The notes under the pieces were generated by a model. The model was not told the origin of the DNA. It saw only the letters and a list, made by a program, of their open reading frames with translations, and made no database searches. Of a stretch of DNA of 54,250 nucleotides, positions 34,688-43,734 are shown one piece after another. The position numbers and the translations under genes were made by a program. Within the stretch, counting starts at the first letter, position 1, and each line of letters starts with the position of its first letter. Source of the DNA: Proteobacteria bacterium UBA1148 (lineage in GTDB: Bacteria > Pseudomonadota > Gammaproteobacteria > Steroidobacterales > Rariloculaceae); NCBI GenBank assembly GCA_002311835.1, contig DBZY01000013.1, forward strand, positions 6,664 through 60,913, read 5' to 3'.

Positions 34688-35662
34688 TTAATATACCCGG
34701 TTTGCAGCTAGCTCGCCTCGCTCTAACACTCGCACCACATTCTCCCACGCTGTATTGAATAGGTATGCCCAGGATTGTCGGGTCACACCAGCAACGTGAG
34801 GAGTAAATAAGATGCGCTGCGCTCCTTCACCCCTCAAAGATAGTAGAGGATTTGAATCTGACGGCGGCTCCTCAGAGTACACATCTACAGCGGCGCCACC
34901 AATCTCACCCTGAGCTAGACTCGCGGCTAAAGCTGCCTCATCAACGACACCACCCCGCGCAGCATTGATCAAAACAGCATCTGGCTTCATCCTCATAAGC
35001 TCCTTAGCACCGATTAACCCTTGAGTCTCGGGGAGCAAGGGGACGTGCAAGGTCACAATATCTGCAACATCTAAAAGCTCTGATAACGAGCTAGAACGTG
35101 CGCCGAGTTTCTCCGAAACCGCTGGATCAAAATAAATAGTAGAACACCCCATGCGCTTAAACGCTTCGGTGACTGCTAGCCCTATGTTACCAAGACCCAC
35201 GATACCTACGGTGAGACCCGCAATGCCCTGTAGGCTATCAGCGATCATCCGAGTCCGGACAGATTGGTAATTTCCCTCACGAATTTCCCGGTCGGCCCAC
35301 GCGATGCGTCGATGAAGTACCAACGCGCAAGCCACTACATACTCTGCAAGCGCACTGTTCGAACCACCGGCAACATTTGCAACAACAATTCCCAACTTTT
35401 TCATGGCCGCCTCGTCAAGGCGATCAACACCTGCGCCTGTCACCTGCACCAGCCGTACCGCGCTATCCTGAAATAGTGCACCCTTAAGCTTCGGTCCAAC
35501 TGCAGGTATAACAAGGGCATGCGCCTGTTTCACCAGCACAGGCATATTCCTATCATCGGGCGAGATATAGGTAATGGATAACTGCCCCGGAGGCGTGACA
35601 CCAACTTTCAGAAAGTCAGCTTCTGGCCGTAGACAGACCACACTGTAGGTTTTCACCAACAT
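34688..35662 (-). CDS. D-isomer-specific 2-hydroxyacid dehydrogenase
   Basis: NAD(P)-dependent dehydrogenase of 324 residues acting on a 2-hydroxy acid. The dinucleotide-binding loop is GIVGLGNIGLAV. Other signatures are VTLHVPLLPETQGLIGAKEL, NAARGGVVDEAAL (the catalytic Arg region), DVYSEEPP and FTPHVAGVT (catalytic His). It shares one base with the cupin gene upstream and is 23 bp from tctC, so import and oxidation of a hydroxy acid are probably linked. Sulfolactate dehydrogenase SlcC belongs to this same broad family, as do phosphoglycerate and glyoxylate enzymes. Confidence 0.92.
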   Translation of the reverse strand: MLVKTYSVVCLRPEADFLKVGVTPPGQLSITYISPDDRNMPVLVKQAHALVIPAVGPKLKGALFQDSAVRLVQVTGAGVDRLDEAAMKKLGIVVANVAGGSNSALAEYVVACALVLHRRIAWADREIREGNYQSVRTRMIADSLQGIAGLTVGIVGLGNIGLAVTEAFKRMGCSTIYFDPAVSEKLGARSSSLSELLDVADIVTLHVPLLPETQGLIGAKELMRMKPDAVLINAARGGVVDEAALAASLAQGEIGGAAVDVYSEEPPSDSNPLLSLRGEGAQRILFTPHVAGVTRQSWAYLFNTAWENVVRVLERGELAANRVY

Positions 35663-36021
35663 TAACCGTGACTCTCAAGATCAGCAACAGGGAAAAAACA
35701 TAACAGCATTAGTGCTATATCACCGGTATTACGAGTGTAGTGAGACTCTTTAGAAGGGACCAGAATTGCGTCCCCCGCTTCTAATGGATGCTCGCCATCG
35801 GCTGTACAAAATACACCTTGCCCGGAAATCACATAAATGCATTCTTCACAATCCGGATGAAAATGGGGTACACGTGCTGGAGCATTGACTGTCTCAACAG
35901 GGATCTCAACAAGTCTTAGCGTAACGGCATCTGACCCAGAGCTACCGGAAACGATCTCCTTAGATACCCTCCCCCGCAGCCCGAGATCCTTAGCTTCGCC
36001 AGACTTGATGATACGCGCCAC
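35662..36021 (-). CDS. Cupin-domain protein
   Basis: Small single cupin of 119 residues. The metal-site motifs are visible: HFHPDCEECIYVISGQG (motif 1, with His, Asp, Glu) and PLEAGDAILVPSKESHYTRN (motif 2, with the final His). Such proteins can be isomerases or lyases for sugar acids, or can bind small ligands. It is between the creatininase-family gene (15 bp) and the 2-hydroxyacid dehydrogenase (one base overlap), so it is part of this catabolic operon. Confidence 0.85.
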   Translation of the reverse strand: MARIIKSGEAKDLGLRGRVSKEIVSGSSGSDAVTLRLVEIPVETVNAPARVPHFHPDCEECIYVISGQGVFCTADGEHPLEAGDAILVPSKESHYTRNTGDIALMLLCFFPVADLESHG

Positions 36022-36036
36022 TAGGCAGCGCCCCTC

Positions 36037-36846
36037 TCAGCTTACTTCCTGGAGATGCCTGACTTCGGCCACACCGCCTTGCACTCCATCGAGTTGTTGA
36101 AAAATTTCCGCGGCTTCATCTGCAATTGCATCCGCAATGTCGGTCAACATGCGCTGAGCTTTATCTACAGTTGCATGCTCTGGACTCCCGTACCAACCCG
36201 TTGCTGCAATAGAACGAATATCGGTCAAGACTGGTTGGAAAGCACGTGTGCGACGTAACTTATCCATCTTACGACCATGCTCTGCGTCCGAAGAGTAATC
36301 AATACGATCAAGGTGGACGAGTTCTGGTCGGTGCGCAAGGATTGCCAGCACTTCAATTTCACCACCGTGGGTAAGCCCCCCGCACTCGTGACCGTAGAGG
36401 TCTGCAGCGATATAACACGCCTGCACGGTTACTACCGAAATCCCATGATCCCGATGAAGTGCATCAGCTGCTATAGATAATGAAGGAATGTTGCCTTCAT
36501 GCCAGTTGAGTATTAGGCAACGCCGAGCGCCATGCTTCGCCGTAGATATACATGTCTCCTTTACCACATTCATATAAGTTTCCGGTGTCAGGGTAATGGT
36601 CCCTTCGAACGGCATATGCATGGGTGTAACACCAAGAGGGCCGCCGGGTAAAACTAATCCATCCAGACGTTCGGCAACCGCATGACCAATGATGTTAGAG
36701 GCAAAGATGTCAGTGCCCGTCGGCAAGTGCGGCCCGTGTTGTTCAACACTGCCAGCTGGGAAAATCACCAACGGATTCTTCTTAAGCTGAGCAGCAATCT
36801 CCGGCTGAGTTAAATCAATGAAGTATCGGGTGGGGAGCTTGCTCAT
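36037..36846 (-). CDS. Creatininase family protein
   Basis: Metal-dependent amidohydrolase-like protein of 269 residues. The family pattern is VEQHGPHLPTGTD (Glu, His and Asp ligands), a central LILNWHEGN in place of the usual N-G-H-G-G-N, and THGGEIEVLAIL (Glu ligand). Members include creatininase, archaeal ArfB and mycofactocin MftE. The substrate here is unknown. The position inside a hydroxy-acid operon suggests action on an amide or lactone of that pathway, which is inference. Confidence 0.88.
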   Translation of the reverse strand: MSKLPTRYFIDLTQPEIAAQLKKNPLVIFPAGSVEQHGPHLPTGTDIFASNIIGHAVAERLDGLVLPGGPLGVTPMHMPFEGTITLTPETYMNVVKETCISTAKHGARRCLILNWHEGNIPSLSIAADALHRDHGISVVTVQACYIAADLYGHECGGLTHGGEIEVLAILAHRPELVHLDRIDYSSDAEHGRKMDKLRRTRAFQPVLTDIRSIAATGWYGSPEHATVDKAQRMLTDIADAIADEAAEIFQQLDGVQGGVAEVRHLQEVS

Positions 36847-36870
36847 AGCCTTTCCTTTATCTGTAAACTT

Positions 36871-37947
36871 TTAAGCCGCTGCCAGCCGAGCACGAGATTC
36901 TTCAAGCACACTTTCTAGTGAAACAAGTTGACCGTTTTGGTCTACTGACCGCAGGGCAGCATTCACCACAGCAAGTGCGATATTACCGCTACTGGCATTT
37001 AGTTCAGAGGGTTGACCCGTGATGCATACCTCAGCAAACATCTCAAGTTCATCCAAAAACATATCCCCTGCTGGTAGCTCTAGTACCTCGCGCTTGCTAT
37101 AACCATCTTTACCTCGTTGAATGTAGAGCAGTGAAGTCTCATGCAGCCGATCAGGCGTATCCCAGGTACTGAAATCTAGCTCGTAGTGCATCAAGCCTTT
37201 TTGGCCGAACACACGGACACAAAAAATGCCGGGCGATGTCCAACTCGATCCTACGTACCCGAGTTTGCCATCCGCGAATTTCAATGTGGTCATGGTCTGG
37301 TCATCTACCTCCGCGCCCACTGGAGAGAGTTTCGACGCAATTGATGCCACCGATTCAATTTCTCCACCGAGGAAGTGCAGCGTATCAAACTGGTGTATGG
37401 CCAACTGCGATAGTGGCCCCCCTGGCGCTTTGTCACGGTACCAGCGCCAGGTATCAGGCGTAATCTCTAACGCCCGCTCATTCGAGAAATTTGCTTCCAT
37501 AAAGACCACTCGACCAAGTTCATCACTGTCCATCGCCTCACGCATCAAACGCACGCCCTTAAGCAATCGCGCACTGTGTCCCACCATTACTTGCACACCA
37601 TACCGCTCTTGAAGTGCTTCAATGGCGAGACCAGACTCTAGGGTATTTGCGATCGGCTTTTCCGTGTACACCTGCTTACCAGCCTTAGCGGCGAGCTCCG
37701 CGACCGGAAGATGTTGCTCGTTAGGAACAGTGAGAATCACGCCCTTAATTTCAGGATTTTTGAGTAATGTCTCCATGTTCGGAGCGGCCGTAATGCCAAA
37801 CTCCTCCTGGTAGCTCTGGCGCTTTTCCTCAGAGCGACTGTAGCCAGCTACGATGCTGAATTTTGTGGATTTCTGAGCCGCCCGTGTAAGCACTTTGGCC
37901 CAACGACCAAGCCCTATGATGCCGACTTTGACCGATTCCGATTTCAT
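36871..37947 (-). CDS. Gfo/Idh/MocA family oxidoreductase
   Basis: NAD(P)-dependent sugar or polyol oxidoreductase of 358 residues. The Rossmann start is VGIIGLGRWAKVLTRAA. The sugar-oxidoreductase signature includes TVPNEQHLPVAELAAKAGKQVYTEKPIAN with the catalytic Lys in EKP. The second domain has WRWYRDKAPGGPLSQLAIHQFDTLHFL (catalytic His). It is the first gene of the leftward operon and diverges from the GntR gene with the operator-like site between them. Confidence 0.92.
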   Translation of the reverse strand: MKSESVKVGIIGLGRWAKVLTRAAQKSTKFSIVAGYSRSEEKRQSYQEEFGITAAPNMETLLKNPEIKGVILTVPNEQHLPVAELAAKAGKQVYTEKPIANTLESGLAIEALQERYGVQVMVGHSARLLKGVRLMREAMDSDELGRVVFMEANFSNERALEITPDTWRWYRDKAPGGPLSQLAIHQFDTLHFLGGEIESVASIASKLSPVGAEVDDQTMTTLKFADGKLGYVGSSWTSPGIFCVRVFGQKGLMHYELDFSTWDTPDRLHETSLLYIQRGKDGYSKREVLELPAGDMFLDELEMFAEVCITGQPSELNASSGNIALAVVNAALRSVDQNGQLVSLESVLEESRARLAAA

Positions 37948-37993
37948 CCTCGCATTTCCCTTTGAAATATAAGGCTTTCAGACAACAGTATTA

Positions 37994-38004
37994 TGGTATT
38001 ACAA
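37994..38004. promoter_or_regulatory. Possible GntR operator (TGGTATTACAA)
   Basis: An 11-bp imperfect palindrome TGGTA-T-TACAA lies in the divergent gap between the Gfo/Idh gene and the GntR gene. Four of the five base pairs around its centre match. It resembles the site at 17639-17648 and FCD-GntR operators in general, so autoregulation is likely. It overlaps an in-frame ATG at 37993, which argues for translation starting at ATG 38014. Confidence 0.35.
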
Positions 38005-38013
38005 TATGGTCGC

Positions 38014-38709
38014 ATGAGCCAAGCTCCATTGCTAAAAATCGAAAAAGTCCCTGCATCCCTACGACAATTGGTGTTAGGGCGCTTGCGTGAAGCTATTATT
38101 TCCGGGCATCTGGCGCCCGGAGAACGACTGACAGAACGTACGCTGACAGAACAGATGGGCGTCTCCCGGACAGTGTTGCGAGAAGCGCTTCGTCAACTTG
38201 AAACCGAACACCTCGTAGAAGTTATCCCCAATAAAGGGCCAGTCGTACGGGCACTTAGCGCCGAGGAGGCGAAGGATCTCTATCGGATACGAGCCGTATT
38301 ACATGGGCTCGCTGCTCGAATCTGCGTAGAAAACGCCGATGAAGCAAGCGTACGTCGACTTGAAGAGGCCCTCAAAATAGTGATCAATGCATATGAAAGT
38401 GGAGACGCTGAACAGGTTCTTGATGCCAAGACGTCCTTCTATGACGTGCTCTATGAAGGAACACAGAGCGAGTCTCTCAGTGAGATGCTCGAAACACTCC
38501 ATGCACGGATCGCCCGTTGGAGGGCATTAGGTCTTGGCCATCCAAAACGATCGGATAAACGCTCCCGGGAAAGCATGAATAACCTGAAAGCTATTGTCGA
38601 TGCGGTAAAACAAAGAAACGCCGACGTGGCCGAACGCCTAACGCGCGAAGAAGACAACCAGGCAGGACGAGAGGTCATGCGACTGCTTGCCTTCGAGCCA
38701 GCAAAATGA
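38014..38709 (+). CDS. GntR-family transcriptional regulator (FCD subfamily)
   Basis: Regulator of about 231 residues. The winged helix-turn-helix reads LAPGERLTERTLTEQMGVSRTVLREALRQLETEHLV, followed by the FCD domain (LYRIRAVLHGLAARICVENA, then the C-terminal VMRLLAFE). It diverges from the transporter and dehydrogenase operon and precedes the UxaA-type lyase genes by 37 bp, so it probably controls both. ATG 37993 is open upstream but lies on the likely operator, hence the choice of ATG 38014. Confidence 0.9.
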   Translation: MSQAPLLKIEKVPASLRQLVLGRLREAIISGHLAPGERLTERTLTEQMGVSRTVLREALRQLETEHLVEVIPNKGPVVRALSAEEAKDLYRIRAVLHGLAARICVENADEASVRRLEEALKIVINAYESGDAEQVLDAKTSFYDVLYEGTQSESLSEMLETLHARIARWRALGLGHPKRSDKRSRESMNNLKAIVDAVKQRNADVAERLTREEDNQAGREVMRLLAFEPAK

Positions 38710-38746
38710 GCGAGAATATTAAGATGATGAAAGGAGAGGAAAGCCC

Positions 38747-39034
38747 ATGAGCATTCCGCATTTACTAGTTCATAACAAACTTGACAATGTTGGCGTCGTG
38801 GTCGTTGAAGGCGTAGAAGCAGGGACAGACTTGCTTGCCGTAGTCACCGAAGACAACAGCGACTTCACAATTACCACCCAACATGACATTCCTATCGGAC
38901 ATAAGATTGCTCTTTCAGATTTCACTGAGGGTGATACGGTAATTAAGTACGGTGTAGACATTGGCCGTATCGTCCAAAATACGAATAAAGGCGAACATAT
39001 CCACACACACAATCTAAAAACTAAACGATGGTAG
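38747..39034 (+). CDS. UxaA/SuyA-type lyase small subunit (SAF domain)
   Basis: Small SAF-domain protein of 95 residues. DIPIGHKIALSDFTEGDTVIKYGVDIG and the end HTHNLKTKRW are typical of the N-terminal domain or small subunit of altronate/galactarate dehydratases and of sulfolactate sulfo-lyase. It starts after a strong AAAGGAGAGG and is followed 6 bp later by the large subunit gene. It should form part of the active complex. Confidence 0.9.
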   Translation: MSIPHLLVHNKLDNVGVVVVEGVEAGTDLLAVVTEDNSDFTITTQHDIPIGHKIALSDFTEGDTVIKYGVDIGRIVQNTNKGEHIHTHNLKTKRW

Positions 39035-39040
39035 GCAAAC

Positions 39041-40213
39041 ATGGCAACTAACGAAACATTTTTTGGGTATCGACGGGGAAATAGCCGTGTCGGTGTGCGT
39101 AACTACGTGGCGATACTCCCTGTCGATGATATCTCCAACGCTGCCTGCGAAGCGGTAGCTAATAATATTCAAGGTACTATTGCCCTACCCCACTCTTACG
39201 GGAGACTTCAGTTCGGCGAGGACCTTGAACTTCATTTCCGAACCATGATCGGCACAGGGGCCAATCCAAATGTTGCTGCCTGCATCGTAATCGGTATCGA
39301 ACCCGGTTGGACTCAACAAATTGTGGATGGCATAGCTGACACAGGAAAGCCAGTAGTAGGTTTTTCTATAGAACAACACGGGGATATTGAAACTATTGCT
39401 ACAGCATCGCGCAAAGCCAAGGAATTTGTACACATGACCTCCGGTCTCCAACGCGAAGAATGCGATATCTCGGAATTATGGGTCGCAGCCAAGTGCGGCG
39501 AGTCTGATACGACTACTGGCCTAGCATCATGCCCAGCTGTTGGAAATATGTATGACAAATGGATCCCGAAGGGCATTTACGGTTGCTTTGGAGAAACGAC
39601 CGAAATTACTGGCGCAGAACACATTTGTGCGGCACGGGCAGCAACGCCAGAAATTGGCGAAAAATTTATGAAAACATGGCAAGCCTATCAGGACGAGGTA
39701 GTTGAGCCCTATAAAACATCGGATTTGTCAGATAGCCAGCCAACTAAGGGCAACATACTGGGCGGCCTGACTACTATCGAAGAAAAAGCTTTGGGGAACC
39801 TGGAGAAAATAGGAAAAGAAATCAGTTACATAGATGTGCTAGAACCAGCCGAAGCTCCCTTGAGTGGACCTGGACTATATTTTATGGACACCTCCTCTGC
39901 AGCAGCAGAGTGCAACACAATACAAGCTGCAGCAGGCTACGTGGTGCACTGTTTTCCAACAGGCCAAGGTAATATCATCGGCAACCCCATCATGCCCGTG
40001 ATCAAAATTACTGGTAATCCCCGCACCGTACGAACCATGGGCGAGCATATTGATGTAGATGTTTCCGGCGTAGTACGCCGAGAAATGACTATTCCACAAG
40101 CTGGTGATGCCCTTATAGATGCAATCATCCAAACAGCTAATGGACGATTCACTGCAGCAGAAGCTCTGGGTCACAAAGAATTCGTGATGACCAAGCTCTA
40201 CCGTAGCGCTTAA
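39041..40213 (+). CDS. UxaA/SuyB-type lyase large subunit
   Basis: Large catalytic subunit of 390 residues in the UxaA family, which removes water from sugar acids, or sulfite from (R)-sulfolactate in SuyB. Motifs are FGYRRGNSRVGVRNY, ALPHSYGRLQFG, IGTGANPNVAACIVIGIEPGW, KCGESDTTTGLASCPAVGN and FPTGQGNIIGNPIMPVIKITGNP. The separate small subunit and the length of about 390 residues fit SuyAB and also some two-subunit dehydratases. The TctABC uptake genes, a 2-hydroxyacid dehydrogenase and a later Ldh-family dehydrogenase form a set like the sulfolactate cluster of Chromohalobacter, but this is not proof. Confidence 0.88.
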   Translation: MATNETFFGYRRGNSRVGVRNYVAILPVDDISNAACEAVANNIQGTIALPHSYGRLQFGEDLELHFRTMIGTGANPNVAACIVIGIEPGWTQQIVDGIADTGKPVVGFSIEQHGDIETIATASRKAKEFVHMTSGLQREECDISELWVAAKCGESDTTTGLASCPAVGNMYDKWIPKGIYGCFGETTEITGAEHICAARAATPEIGEKFMKTWQAYQDEVVEPYKTSDLSDSQPTKGNILGGLTTIEEKALGNLEKIGKEISYIDVLEPAEAPLSGPGLYFMDTSSAAAECNTIQAAAGYVVHCFPTGQGNIIGNPIMPVIKITGNPRTVRTMGEHIDVDVSGVVRREMTIPQAGDALIDAIIQTANGRFTAAEALGHKEFVMTKLYRSA

Positions 40214-40330
40214 CAACCCTCTATCCCAATACTTCAAGCTGCCCTCGAAGCTATCCGCTAACGAAGGCCTATATATTAACCAGACTAGTTGAGTCCGCTA
40301 CTCTCGGGGATACAGTTGTACTGGTAAAGC

Positions 40331-41302
40331 TCAAGGCTGGCAATCGTAAGCGTAGAGTTGCAGATGTGGCGAATACACCATCTCAGTTCGTCCCTCGAAG
40401 GGTTCCGCTAAAAACTCGGGATCTTCCACGAACACATCTACGATCGCCCGTGTACCGTCATCGCTCAACGAGAAGCGTTCGACCACATGCTTTTGTGCCC
40501 CTGAGGGCACGCCGCCTGAACTGTTCCCCGCACGGTGAGAGGACAGAAGCGTTGTGTCTACTACTAGCGTATCGCCCTCCCACCAACCGACGGAGTGGCC
40601 TTGATTTGTTCGTTCCCCGTTCTCCGGGTGATCTGCGACCATCCATGTATACCGTGCGTGACATGTCGAAGAACTCGTTCCTCAGGATCACGCGATCCTC
40701 GCGCAACTCAATACCGCTTAAGTAGTTAGTACTGGAGTTCAGAAATGGCGGCGGTATCGGGACGCATTGCACGTTGGGACTGTCCGTAACTCTATCGTAT
40801 GAGGCGACGGCGGTCTCTCCGGCGGGCGTTAAGACTAATCGATCTGGTCTGCCCCCCCAAACCGGTGCTGCGGACCCCCCTCCAGACGCCTTCTAGGCTC
40901 GAGGCGGCAACTGTTACCTCAGCCTTCCCCTCGACTTGCGACCAGAGTCTGCCGTCAGTTGTCTCTAAGGTATTTAAAATGGCCCGTGCGCTGACCCGAC
41001 CGCATGGGGGTGTGCACGAATCGTCACTGTTTGACCGGGATCCAATAGGTCTTGCGACCAGCCACTTCGAATCATGATCGGCGTCGAGCCGCTCTCGATC
41101 TCCCACTCGACCCTTCTCACCGGTTTCGTCTTCTGTTTCGACGAAGATCGTCACGTGGGGGTTACGAAAAATATAGCGTGCGACCTCGGCGTCGAACGCT
41201 ACGATGGTCTTCGTAATCGTAGACCGCATCACTGTGGTGACTCTTAGCGTGATTTCCTCCCAGAATTACCATCGCTAATGCCATAATGCATAAAATTCTC
41301 AC
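40331..41302 (-). pseudogene. Decayed DUF6152 + WxGDxLV fusion, several frameshifts
   Basis: Broken gene reading leftward from GTG 41302, which has an AGGAG site and a signal-like MRILCIMALAMVILGGNHA start. Family pieces then appear in different frames: NPHVTIFVETEDETG, then EWEIESGSTPIMIRSGW and PGQTVTIRAHPHA (DUF6152 part), then TTDGRLWSQVEG and ASSLEGVWRG. After those come LTPAGETAVASYD with RTVYMDGRR, and finally GWWEGDTLVVDTT with ERFSLSDDG to the stop at 40331. At least four frame changes are needed to join them. It shows a fusion of the two partner families that are separate genes at 28-29 kb and 47-49 kb. Base-level assembly error is an alternative cause. Confidence 0.75.
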
Positions 41303-41517
41303 GCCTTATCTCCTGAAATTGGTAGCTGGGATCTGAGTCAGCTAGGGCCCAGGCGGCATAATATCAATGGTATCTTCGTCCTGCTAGACGTAGTCAATCC
41401 GCAAGTTTTACAACAAATAATGAATATCTCCTGTGGATTGAGTCACTTATGGTTATTTTGATATATGTATATTATTTTTGGTAATATACAACTCGTGCCG
41501 CACACTAGGAGACGTCG

Positions 41518-41775
41518 TTGAATCTGGTACGAGCGTTCAAAGAGCATCCAGAATCTGTTGGAGAGACGTACACCGAACATCTCGTTGCTGCACTGGGATT
41601 CGCTGCCACAATGATGCGGGCAGCTATTTGTTGCATTGTGCATGCCTTCGTACCGTGTCTTTTTACGAACACAGGCAGTCGAGCCGTCAAGAAACTCTCT
41701 AAAAGGATGGATCGTGGGCACTCTCCTCCTGCCACCATCACCACAGAACAACAAACGGTATCCCAGCACTATTGA
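41518..41775 (+). CDS. DUF6356 family small protein
   Basis: Small protein of 85 residues with a TTG start. FKEHPESVGETYTEHLVAALGF, then a hydrophobic stretch with CCIVHAFVPCLF and TNTGSRAVKKLSKRM, follow the DUF6356 pattern closely. It is probably a small membrane protein with one or two helices. The function is unknown. It stands alone between the pseudogene and a convergent gene that ends 4 bp away. Confidence rests on the family pattern, since the start codon is weak. Confidence 0.7.
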   Translation: MNLVRAFKEHPESVGETYTEHLVAALGFAATMMRAAICCIVHAFVPCLFTNTGSRAVKKLSKRMDRGHSPPATITTEQQTVSQHY

Positions 41776-41779
41776 GTCG

Positions 41780-42409
41780 CTAATCGAGTTGTTGTAGCGG
41801 AGGTTCAGCGCTTCCCGGAGCTGGCGTTCGGGCCGTGTTCATAGTCATTGCAAGCATAGTGTAATAACCGATGATCCCCACTGTATCTATAACCCCTTTC
41901 TCACCGAACATCTCAAGCGCCTGAGCATAAGTTGCATCGCTGACAGCCTTATCTCGATTCAGCTCCGTAAAAAATGCGTACAAAACCGCCTCATCTTCAG
42001 CTAAACCTTCTAAAGGGCGACCTTCGGCCAAAGCACTCACGATCTCCAAGCTAACCCCGACATCAAGAGCGATTTGATGGTGCGCATACCACTCGTATGG
42101 CTGTGTCCACTCCCGGGCTGTCATAAGAATAACGAATTCGCTGAGTCGAGGCGGTAAGCTACTATTGAAGCGCAGATAGTCCCCCATGGCTCGCGCGCGA
42201 GTCAGGACCTCCGGGCTCCGTAGCAATGGCACCCATGGCCCTCGTGGGCCATAGCCACGCATCTCCACCAGTTCCGCAACCGCAGCGGCCTGTTCAGCAG
42301 TAAGGCTCTCCGACGGGATTGGTGGCAGACGATCCTGAGCAAAAACTAGATTCGCCACCAAAAACATCACAGGGATGGCAACTAAAATAGGCCGTTTGAT
42401 TAAAATCAT
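41780..42409 (-). CDS. Carboxymuconolactone decarboxylase-like secreted protein
   Basis: Protein of 209 residues with an N-terminal signal peptide (VAIPVMFLVANLVFAQ). The AhpD/CMD-like helical domain includes LPPRLSEFVILMTAREWTQPYEWYAHHQIALDVG, EDEAVLYAFFTELN and a GIIGYYTMLAM helix. It lacks the CxxC pair of AhpD peroxidases, so it is of the decarboxylase-like group, whose members also include many uncharacterised secreted forms. No aromatic-pathway partner is adjacent in the same operon. Confidence 0.85.
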   Translation of the reverse strand: MILIKRPILVAIPVMFLVANLVFAQDRLPPIPSESLTAEQAAAVAELVEMRGYGPRGPWVPLLRSPEVLTRARAMGDYLRFNSSLPPRLSEFVILMTAREWTQPYEWYAHHQIALDVGVSLEIVSALAEGRPLEGLAEDEAVLYAFFTELNRDKAVSDATYAQALEMFGEKGVIDTVGIIGYYTMLAMTMNTARTPAPGSAEPPLQQLD

Positions 42410-42635
42410 GATGCTCCAAATTCATTAGACAGTAGGATCGCGTATCGAAAACTGACGCGTAGAACACTACACTTGTATCAGGATATCACAACAAAAAACT
42501 GCTCCTGACGGTTACAATAAAACAGTAATAGTTGTTAAACATCATCACGCATTCTATGGCAGATAATTTTTATACCCGGATGCAGTCATACAAAGTACCC
42601 GCGTATAATATGCGGAGGGGCAATAGGGAGAAAAT

Positions 42636-43679
42636 ATGATTAAAAATACTTTGAGTCTCGCTCTTACACTAAGTGTTTTATTGGTTGGATTTTTCTCCTC
42701 AAGCTCCGGTCAAGAAGTACCGCAGCGTGTTATCACGCACGTAACGGGTGACTTTTATCGAGCCCAGAATAACAATCATAACTCTGCATTCCTGGTTACC
42801 CCCGAAGGCATTATCGTCGTGGACCCTCTCAATGAAGATTTCGCTGAGTGGCTCAAACAAGAACTAGATGAGAGATTTGGCGTTCCGGTCAGATACGTTC
42901 TCTACAGCCATCATCATTGGGACCATGCTTCGGGAGGAGCTGTATTTGAAGATACCGCTCAATTCGTGGGGCATGCCAACATGCTAACCCACCTGGCAAT
43001 GCCACCAGATTCTACGACACTATCCGATGTCATCGGTCAATACGCACCCGTAGCCGCACTGGACACCAACGCCAATGGACAGATCGAACCTAGCGAAGCC
43101 GCCGGTAATGATACCGACGCCCCATTCTCCGCTTTCGATGCTAACGGTGACGGTCTGTTAAGCGGCGCGGAAGTCTTAAGAGGACCGTTAAGCCAAGTAC
43201 GCCCACCAACTATTACGTACCAGAACAAACTCGAAATCACACTCGGCGGTAAGCGAGCAATACTAGAGTGGGTTGGAGAGATGAATCACTCCCTTGATAT
43301 GAGCCGAATCATCTTCCCAGAGGAAAGCGTGATGATGGTAGTAGACTACATCACATTCGGCCGCCTACCTTACAGAGAACTGGACTATGAACTCGGCATG
43401 TTCCAAGAATGGATGGCAGCGATCCGAGAAGCAGAAGAGACGTCAAAGAATTACGAGTACGTTACGACAGGACATGGACCACTAGGCAACTGGGAAAACG
43501 TGACCGAATGGCGAGTGTATTTCGAGAAATTACATGAAGTGGTCGCGACTGGAATCACCGAAGGTCGATCTCTGGCAGAAATGCGAGAAAATATTCGTAT
43601 TCCCGAGTACGAACACTGGACTGGCTACAACTGGCTTCATGAGAACGTGCTAGGGATGTATCACTTCCTAACCGATTGA
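42636..43679 (+). CDS. Metallo-beta-lactamase-fold hydrolase with inserted EF-hand pair
   Basis: Secreted MBL-fold protein of 347 residues (signal peptide LALTLSVLLVGFFSSSSGQ). The metal motif HxHxDH is H92-H-H94-W-D96-H97, with further His ligands at VGHAN and MNHSLD and later TTGHGP. Between the MBL strands are two canonical calcium loops: DTNANGQIEPSE (residues 143-154) and DANGDGLLSGAE (residues 168-179). Both have acidic or Asn residues at 1, 3 and 5, Gly at 6 and Glu at 12. Calcium may control the active site. The gene stands alone with an AGGGAG site upstream. The reaction is unknown. Confidence 0.92.
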   Translation: MIKNTLSLALTLSVLLVGFFSSSSGQEVPQRVITHVTGDFYRAQNNNHNSAFLVTPEGIIVVDPLNEDFAEWLKQELDERFGVPVRYVLYSHHHWDHASGGAVFEDTAQFVGHANMLTHLAMPPDSTTLSDVIGQYAPVAALDTNANGQIEPSEAAGNDTDAPFSAFDANGDGLLSGAEVLRGPLSQVRPPTITYQNKLEITLGGKRAILEWVGEMNHSLDMSRIIFPEESVMMVVDYITFGRLPYRELDYELGMFQEWMAAIREAEETSKNYEYVTTGHGPLGNWENVTEWRVYFEKLHEVVATGITEGRSLAEMRENIRIPEYEHWTGYNWLHENVLGMYHFLTD

Positions 43680-43734
43680 ACATGCCCTTGTTCACGCAAG
43701 ACTCCCGTGGGATATCGCCCTGACGACATCACTC

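Noticed and set aside
36037..36846. Creatininase-family protein as part of F420 or mycofactocin synthesis
   Set aside because: Relatives ArfB and MftE exist, but this gene lies in a hydroxy-acid operon with no mycofactocin genes and bacterial FO synthesis does not need ArfB.
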